A stretch of DNA of 64,000 nucleotides from Lamprobacter modestohalophilus (GTDB lineage: Bacteria > Pseudomonadota > Gammaproteobacteria > Chromatiales > Chromatiaceae). The notes beneath the pieces are model-generated. The model was not told the origin of the DNA, searched no databases, and was given only the letters and a program-made list of their open reading frames with translations. Location: contig NZ_NRRY01000019.1 in assembly GCF_016583905.1 (NCBI RefSeq), positions 1 through 64,000 on the forward strand, given 5' to 3'. A program made the translations under genes and the position numbers. Each line of letters opens with the position of its first letter. Position 1 is the first letter of the stretch. Of the stretch, positions 58,980-64,000 are shown in pieces.

Positions 58980-59002
58980 AGCCTCTCGATCAACTAGAGG
59001 CT
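58980..59002. terminator. Bidirectional terminator-like hairpin between PRC-barrel and DsrC-like genes
   Basis: AGCCTCT pairs with AGAGGCT around a 9-nt loop (58987-58995). A second inverted repeat, CCGGCTAGCAGCCGG, lies just upstream at about 58951-58965. Both are between convergent genes. T runs are weak, so intrinsic termination is uncertain. Confidence 0.45.
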
Positions 59003-59005
59003 GCT

Positions 59006-59479
59006 TCAACGCGGCACCTGAGTCGTTCCCTGCCCTTCGGGTGCCTCCTGATTCTCCATATAGGTGCGGGCCTCCTCGCCGGGATTCGGCAGACCAGCGA
59101 GCCGCCAGACGTCGATCGGGCCACCAAAGAGCCTCAGGATGCACTCAGGGTCCAGCTCGAACTCGTGACAGAGCGTCGGCTGCACCGGCAGCATGCCGCT
59201 GTCGAGGTAATCCGAGCGCACCTGATCGATGACGCGCCAGTGCGTCTCGCTCAGCTCACCGATGTCCATCTCAGCAGCGAGTCTCAGCGCCAGATCGCGG
59301 GTCCACAGATCGGGGTCCTTGAAGAATCCATACTCGTCGAGCACGTCTGCATGGAGACGTCCGTCTAGTCCTTCATCTAAACGCTCATCTAGACGCTCGT
59401 CTAGACGCTCGTCTAGACGCTGATCGTCGCGCACCAGAGCGTCCAGGCGTGGTTGTTGGCTGGAGTTCTGATTGGCCAT
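59006..59479 (-). CDS. DsrC/TusE-family protein lacking the redox cysteines
   Basis: The 157-residue protein matches the DsrC/TusE fold: LDEYGFFKDPDLWTRDLALR, ELSETHWRVIDQVRSDYLDS, and FGGPIDVWRLAGLPNP near the C terminus. True DsrC carries a C-terminal Cys (and a second Cys) for trisulfide chemistry; here the chain continues past LPNP with GEEARTYMENQ, without either Cys. The remaining Cys residues are in TLCHEF and PECIL. It may be a regulatory paralogue. The N terminus has a repeated DERL motif encoded by 12-bp tandem repeats. AGGAGGT precedes the ATG. Confidence 0.85.
   Translation of the reverse strand: MANQNSSQQPRLDALVRDDQRLDERLDERLDERLDEGLDGRLHADVLDEYGFFKDPDLWTRDLALRLAAEMDIGELSETHWRVIDQVRSDYLDSGMLPVQPTLCHEFELDPECILRLFGGPIDVWRLAGLPNPGEEARTYMENQEAPEGQGTTQVPR
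59369..59428 (-). repeat. 12-bp tandem repeat inside the DsrC-like gene
   Basis: Units ACGCTCATCTAG, ACGCTCGTCTAG and ACGCTCGTCTAG (59381-59416) are flanked by degenerate units. On the coding strand they give repeats of D-E-R-L. Confidence 0.9.
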
Positions 59480-60017
59480 CGCATACCTCCTAACTCATCG
59501 CAATGCATCGCCGCACCGCAGCAAGTCTCGGACAAGCGCCGGTGCGGGCTCTTGATCAATTGAAGCAAGCCCTGCACCAGTGCGGAAGGCAAGTCTGGTC
59601 TGGGTCGAGGTCTATGCGCCTGCCCTTATGCGCCTGGCGGAACCTTCCAGGCTGGCTCTGTGGAAGGGGCTTCGAGGCTGCGACGAGCATCCGAGCTTGC
59701 ACGCCAAGCTGGTGGATTGCCACCAAGAGGGGGTCAGGTGCACCGCAGGACCCTGTCGCCGCACCGAGCCGCCGGCCCCGCAAGCACGACAAACCTTCAT
59801 GCCAGCTTTGTGGCATCAGGTTTGCTCGCTTTCATTCAACCGCGAGATGCGTGGCCTGCGGCTTTTCTGTCCGGTCGGCGCCGCCGGTCGCGTCATCGCG
59901 GTTCTCCCGATGATCGACCACTCATCTGATCTACCGCTCATCTGATCGACCACTCATCTGATCTACCGCTCATCTGATCTACCGCTCACCTCTTAGTCTC
60001 TGTCGAAGGAGCTGCCG
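59480..60017. other. Region without a confident gene between the DsrC-like and FNR genes
   Basis: Three overlapping frames (59503-59913 +, 59580-59945 +, 59556-59816 -) compete, and none matches a family I know. The plus-strand 59503 frame ends with CQLCGIRF and RCVACGFS, a possible zinc ribbon, but has no known context. The 3' end is a 16-bp tandem repeat (59921-59984). Confidence 0.5.
59921..59984. repeat. 16-bp tandem repeat CTCATCTGATCTACCG x4
   Basis: Four units at 59921, 59937, 59953 and 59969 (the second is CTCATCTGATCGACCA), preceded by a half unit. It ends about 34 bp before the FNR-type gene start. Confidence 0.92.
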
Positions 60018-60683
60018 ATGTCCCATGACGCAACCCTATTGATGACCGAGTTTGTCACCCACGACGTCCAGCGTCTGCTGCTGACGCGACCGGAGGGGCT
60101 CGACTGGCAGCCAGGACAAGGTGTCGAGGTTCATATCGACAATGATGAATGGCGCGAAGAGGGCCGCCCCTTCACGCCAACCTCGCTGCCCAATGATCAG
60201 CTCTTGGAATTCACCACCAAACGCTATCCCGAGGGCGACGGCATGACCATGTCCCTGCACGCCCTGAAGCCAGGCGCCCAGCTCAAGCTCAGCGACGCCT
60301 TCGGGAGCATCAACTACCAGGGTCCGGGCACCTTCATCGCCGCCGGCACCGGCCTGACACCCTTCCTTGGGATCTTGCGCCAACTCGCGGCCGATGATGC
60401 CTTAGACGGCCACAAGCTGTTGCTGACCAACAAAACCGAGCACGATGTGATCTGCGAGAAGGAGCTCAAGCATTACCTAGGTGATGACTGCGTGCTGACC
60501 TTCACCCGCGAGCACGAGCCTGGACATCAGGGCCAGCGCATCGACGTCGACTTCTTGAAGTCCCATCTCGCGACCTTCGATGGGATGTTCTATGTCTGCG
60601 GACCCGATGCGTTTGTCGAAGCGATCAACGATCAGCTGCAAAGCCTGGGCGTGCAGCGGGAGCAGCTCGTCTACGAGCAATAG
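60018..60683 (+). CDS. FNR-type FAD/NAD(P)H oxidoreductase
   Basis: The 221-residue protein is a single ferredoxin-NADP+ reductase-like module. FAD-binding residues are in GRPFTPTSLP (about 49-58), the NAD(P)-binding loop is AAGTGLTPFLG, and the C terminus has FYVCGPDAFVEAIND. No plant-type ferredoxin domain is attached, so a separate electron partner is needed. The start at 60018 has a GAAGGAG site. It is about 100 bp from the ATP-grasp gene on the same strand. Confidence 0.9.
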   Translation: MSHDATLLMTEFVTHDVQRLLLTRPEGLDWQPGQGVEVHIDNDEWREEGRPFTPTSLPNDQLLEFTTKRYPEGDGMTMSLHALKPGAQLKLSDAFGSINYQGPGTFIAAGTGLTPFLGILRQLAADDALDGHKLLLTNKTEHDVICEKELKHYLGDDCVLTFTREHEPGHQGQRIDVDFLKSHLATFDGMFYVCGPDAFVEAINDQLQSLGVQREQLVYEQ

Positions 60684-60783
60684 CAGGATTGACAGACGAC
60701 CATGGCCGACCTCTTGGCTGCCGCTTCGACGCCGCTGTGAGGCCGCTTCGGATCACAAGAACCGCGATTGGGAGAGGATCACA

Positions 60784-62058
60784 ATGGAGCGCAACCTGTT
60801 CGTGCTCGGCATCGACGACTTCAATCTGCGCCAGCTCCGCGCCATTCGCAATGCCGACAATTATCGCTTCCACCCGCTGATGACCGTCGACGAGGTCAAG
60901 GCGCACGGGACCTTCCCGTTCCAATCCGTCCTTGACCAGGCCCGAGACCAGCTCGCACGCTTCGACGGGCGGATCGATGCCATCATTGGCTACTGGGATT
61001 TCCCGGTCACATCGGCTGTGGCCGTACTCTGCCGCGAATTCGGCCTGCCCTCACCCACGGTCGAGAGCGTCGCCTGCTGCGAGCACAAATATTGGGGCCG
61101 GCTCGAGCAGCAGAGGCTGGTCCCAGAGATGGTGCCCCGCTTCACCGCGGTCGACCCCTTTGACGCCAAGGCGGCGGATCAGCTCGACCTCGACTTCCCG
61201 TTCTGGCTCAAGCCCATTAAGAGCACCAATTCGCTGCTCAGCTTCCACGTCCATGATCGGCGCGAGCTGGAGGATGCGCTCAGTCAGATCCGCGAGGGCA
61301 TCGGCCCTATCGCCGAGGCCTTCGATGCCTTCTTGTCTCAGGTCAGCCTGCCGAGCGCGATCGCACCGATCAGTGGGCGTTATTGCATCGCCGAAGCGCC
61401 CCTCAAGGGCCGCCAGTGCACCGTCTCCGGCTATGTCTATCGCGGCAAGGCGAACATCTATGGCGTGGTCGATTCGATCAACTACCCGAACGGGATGTCC
61501 TTCCAGCGTTATCAGTACCCGTCGCGGCTACCCAACCGGGTGAAGACTCGGATGCGCGAGGCATCGGTCAGGGTGATGGAAGGCATCGGCTATGACCAGG
61601 CGGCCTTCAACATCGAGTACTTCTACGACGAGGGCACCGATGCGCTCTCACTGCTGGAGGTCAATCCGCGTTTCTCGCAGTCACACGGATACCTGTACAG
61701 GCAGGTCGACGGGCGGCCCAATCATCAGGTCGGCGTCGAGCTCGCGCTCGGCGAGGAGCCCTGCGTGCTGCGTCGCCAAGGGCCGTTCGGCTGCGCGGCG
61801 AAGTTTCATCTGCGCGCGTTCGAGGATGCCCTTGTCGAGCAGGTTCCGAGCGAGGCAGCACTGCGTCAGATCGAACAGGACTATCCGGGGAGCTGCATTG
61901 AGCTCCTGATCAAGCCAGGCATGCGTCTCTCAGAGCTGTTCGAGCAGGACAGCTATAGCTACGAGCTCGCTCATATCTTCATCGCGGCCCATGATCAGCA
62001 CGAACTGCTTGGACAATACGAGCAGATCGTCGACGCCATGCCGCTCAAGCTCAGCTGA
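60784..62058 (+). CDS. ATP-grasp ligase-like protein
   Basis: The 424-residue protein has an N-terminal preATP-grasp Rossmann-like domain (LFVLGIDDFNLRQLRAI, then GYWDFPVTSAVAVLCREFGL) and an ATP-grasp domain with PFWLKPIKSTNS, EAPLKGRQCTVSGYVY and SLLEVNPRFSQSHGYLYRQ (metal-binding Glu and Asn). ATP-grasp ligases form peptide-like or thioester bonds; the product here is unknown. The ATG at 60784 has GGAGAGGA upstream; the frame opens earlier in the upstream gene. It lies between an FNR-type reductase and a CocE/NonD hydrolase, a possible biosynthetic set. Confidence 0.88.
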   Translation: MERNLFVLGIDDFNLRQLRAIRNADNYRFHPLMTVDEVKAHGTFPFQSVLDQARDQLARFDGRIDAIIGYWDFPVTSAVAVLCREFGLPSPTVESVACCEHKYWGRLEQQRLVPEMVPRFTAVDPFDAKAADQLDLDFPFWLKPIKSTNSLLSFHVHDRRELEDALSQIREGIGPIAEAFDAFLSQVSLPSAIAPISGRYCIAEAPLKGRQCTVSGYVYRGKANIYGVVDSINYPNGMSFQRYQYPSRLPNRVKTRMREASVRVMEGIGYDQAAFNIEYFYDEGTDALSLLEVNPRFSQSHGYLYRQVDGRPNHQVGVELALGEEPCVLRRQGPFGCAAKFHLRAFEDALVEQVPSEAALRQIEQDYPGSCIELLIKPGMRLSELFEQDSYSYELAHIFIAAHDQHELLGQYEQIVDAMPLKLS

Positions 62059-62127
62059 TAGCCAAAGCTTAGCCGATAGAGTTCAGCCAATAGAAGCCAG
62101 CAGCCTGTTCACGGCGAGGAGGTTCCA

Positions 62128-64000
62128 TTGCGAACGGTCACGGAGTTCCCCAACCCGATCATCGATCGCGAGCCTATCTGGATCGAGATGGCGGACGGTG
62201 TGCGTCTGTCCGCCCGCATTTGGATGCCCGAGGATGCCGATCAACTCCCGGTGCCCGCGATCTTGGAGTACATCCCCTACCGCAAGCGCGATTCGATCCG
62301 GCTGCGCGACGAGACCCTGCACCCCTACTTCGCCGGACACGGCTACGCCGCGGTGCGTGTCGACCTGCGCGGCAGCGGCGACTCCGAGGGCTTGCTCCAA
62401 GACGAGTATCTGCAGCAGGAGCTCGACGACGGCCTCGAGGTGATCCGCTGGATTGCGGAACAGCGCTGGAGCGACGGCAAGGTCGGGATGATCGGCATCT
62501 CCTGGGGCGGCTTCAATGGGCTGCAGCTCGCCGCGTTGCGGCCGCCGGCACTGAAGACGGTGATCAGCGTGGCCTCGAGCGACGACCGCTATGCCGACGA
62601 CGTCCATCACATGGGCGGCTGCCTGCTCGGCGACAATCTGTCCTGGGCCTCGACCATGTTCGCCTACAACGCGCTGCCGCCCGACCCGGCGCTGGTCGGG
62701 CCGAGCTGGCTGCAACGCCTGGAGCACAGCGGCCTGTGGCTGGAGCACTGGCTGCGCCATCAGCGTCGCGACGCCTATTGGCGCCACGCGTCGATCTGCG
62801 AGGACTACAGCGCGCTTCGCTGCCCGGTCATGCTGGTCAGCGGTTGGGCCGACGGCTACAGCAATGCCGTCTTCCGGATGCTCGCGAAGCTCGAGGTGCC
62901 GCGCCTCGGCGTGGTCGGTCCCTGGTCGCACAAGTATCCCCATCTCGGCGTGCCCGGCCCGGCCATCGGCTTCCTGCAGGAGGCCCTGCGCTGGTGGGAC
63001 CATTGGCTCAAGGGCCTCGATACCGGTGTGATGGAGGAGCCGATGCTGCGGGCCTGGCTGCAGGACAGCGTCCCACCCACCACCCGCTACGAGGAGCGCC
63101 CGGGGCGCTGGGTCGGAGAACGCAGCTGGCCCTCAGCGCGCATCCAGCCGTTGAGGCTGCAATTGGCCCCGCATCGACTGCTCACCGAGTCCGAGGAGCG
63201 CCAGATTGGAGCCAACCTGGAAGGTAACCAGGAATCCAACCCGCAAACCACCCATCGGGAGGCCGAACGGGAGTCTGATCAGAAGGCCGATCCTAAAGCC
63301 CATGAGGCCTCGCAATACCTGCACTCACCGCTCGGGCTCGGACTCTTCGCCGGCAAATGGTGCTCCTATGCGGCATCGCCCGATCTCCCCCACGACCAGC
63401 GCCAGGAGGACGGCGGCGCCCTCGTCTACGATTCGGCACCACTCGAAGAGCCGCTCGAGATCCTGGGGAGTCCGAGCCTCCTGCTTGAGCTGTCGGCGGA
63501 ATGCCCGGTCGCCATGGTGGCGGTGCGCCTCTCCGACATCGCCCCCGACAACAAGGCAACCCGCGTCACCTTCGGCCTGCTCAACCTGACCCACCGCGAT
63601 TCCAGCGATGCGCCGACACCGCTGGAGCCGTGCAAACGGTATCGCGTCCAGGTAGCGCTCAACGATGTCGGCTATGCGTTCCCGCCCGGTCACCGCGTGC
63701 GCATCGCGCTCTCGACCTCCTATTGGCCGATGGCCTGGCCGGCCCCAGAATCGGTCGGTCTGACAGTCTACCCGGGCAGCAGCAGACTCACCCTTCCGGC
63801 CCGGCCACCAGCCAGCCATGACGCGGAAATCGGTCACTTCGGTCCCGCCGAGGGTACGGCGCCATCGGCCAGTCAAATGCTGAGCCCCGGCCAACACAGC
63901 TGGCGGGTGATCCGCGACCTGGAGACCGATGTCTCGACACTGGAGGTCGTCAACGACAACGGCTGTCGCCATCTCTCGGGGCCAGATCTGACCGAAACGA
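62128..64000 (+). CDS. CocE/NonD-family (peptidase S15) hydrolase, partial at the window end
   Basis: From a TTG with GAGGAGG just upstream the frame encodes MRTVTEFPNPIIDREPIW and continues open to the window end (about 624 codons so far). The S15 alpha/beta-hydrolase features are clear: AVRVDLRGSGDSEG, and the nucleophile elbow GMIGISWGGFNGLQ (about residue 126). The second half is the jelly-roll domain. Family members hydrolyse esters, X-Pro peptides or acyl-peptide bonds. An Arg/Glu/Gln-rich insertion (about 350-395) is another low-complexity insert. Neighbour to the ATP-grasp gene. Confidence 0.9.
   Translation, partial: MRTVTEFPNPIIDREPIWIEMADGVRLSARIWMPEDADQLPVPAILEYIPYRKRDSIRLRDETLHPYFAGHGYAAVRVDLRGSGDSEGLLQDEYLQQELDDGLEVIRWIAEQRWSDGKVGMIGISWGGFNGLQLAALRPPALKTVISVASSDDRYADDVHHMGGCLLGDNLSWASTMFAYNALPPDPALVGPSWLQRLEHSGLWLEHWLRHQRRDAYWRHASICEDYSALRCPVMLVSGWADGYSNAVFRMLAKLEVPRLGVVGPWSHKYPHLGVPGPAIGFLQEALRWWDHWLKGLDTGVMEEPMLRAWLQDSVPPTTRYEERPGRWVGERSWPSARIQPLRLQLAPHRLLTESEERQIGANLEGNQESNPQTTHREAERESDQKADPKAHEASQYLHSPLGLGLFAGKWCSYAASPDLPHDQRQEDGGALVYDSAPLEEPLEILGSPSLLLELSAECPVAMVAVRLSDIAPDNKATRVTFGLLNLTHRDSSDAPTPLEPCKRYRVQVALNDVGYAFPPGHRVRIALSTSYWPMAWPAPESVGLTVYPGSSRLTLPARPPASHDAEIGHFGPAEGTAPSASQMLSPGQHSWRVIRDLETDVSTLEVVNDNGCRHLSGPDLTET

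Noticed and set aside
59503-59945. Overlapping frames, one ending in a possible C-x2-C...C-x2-C zinc ribbon
   Set aside because: Frames in both directions compete, none matches a family and no clear ribosome binding site is present.
59921-59984. Regular 16-bp repeats considered as a CRISPR array
   Set aside because: The units are directly adjacent with no unique spacers, and no cas genes are present.

Overview
The window is GC-rich, densely coded DNA, most likely from a gammaproteobacterial purple sulfur bacterium (Chromatiales). This placement is an inference from the style of the proteins, a DsrC-family protein, an indolepyruvate:ferredoxin oxidoreductase cluster and a BCCT osmolyte carrier. 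No rRNA, tRNA, CRISPR array, prophage or recognisable transposase was found. About 40 protein genes are supported. A recurrent oddity is low-copy tandem repeats (7, 12, 13, 14, 16, 18, 21, 22 and 24 bp) between genes and inside genes, where they give low-complexity insertions in RsmA, MutS, IorA, GH31 and the DsrC-like protein.

Layout. 1-1.8 kb: a HATPase-type regulator that appears to have lost its AlbA_2 core, convergent with a Uma2-family gene. 1.9-7 kb: rsmA, lon, a HAD phosphatase and a TauE/SafE permease. 7-13.4 kb: a DsrE-like gene remnant, an alginate-export-type porin, then iorA-iorB-paaK-ACT, an aryl-2-keto-acid/aryl-acid CoA module. 13.5-20 kb: a SWIM/SNF2 helicase (minus strand) and mutS, with a small membrane protein overlapping the mutS stop.

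21-28.7 kb is a rearranged duplication. Locus A holds a diguanylate cyclase remnant, an intact MIF-family tautomerase gene and an intact MscS channel. After an amidohydrolase gene, locus B holds an intact diguanylate cyclase, an internally deleted MIF copy that has lost its stop, a glutamate decarboxylase gene, and scraps of a receiver domain, MIF, MscS and possibly a protease.

28.7-38 kb: a Ca2+/cation antiporter, a secreted small protein, an orphan sigma-54 response regulator, a CBS protein, an RND efflux pair and an EF-hand protein. 38-46.5 kb is a sugar-phosphate block: GH31 glycosidase, a 6-phosphogluconate dehydrogenase with an apparent internal deletion of about 140 residues, an SSS symporter, class I fructose-bisphosphate aldolase and cyclopropane fatty acid synthase. 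46.9-51.9 kb: UspA and a BCCT transporter, convergent with an exonuclease/DUF294 signalling pair. 52-58.9 kb: UPF0182 protein, then an envelope-stress-like NfeD-slipin-DUF3096-PRC-barrel cluster. 59-64 kb: a cysteine-poor DsrC-like protein, an FNR-type flavoprotein, an ATP-grasp ligase and a CocE/NonD hydrolase that runs off the end of the window.

The best leads for a second look are the DGC-MIF-MscS duplication with glutamate decarboxylase between the MIF scraps, the internally deleted 6PGDH, the AlbA-less regulator, the ferredoxin-less IorA, and a perfect 10-bp stem-loop between cfa and uspA.
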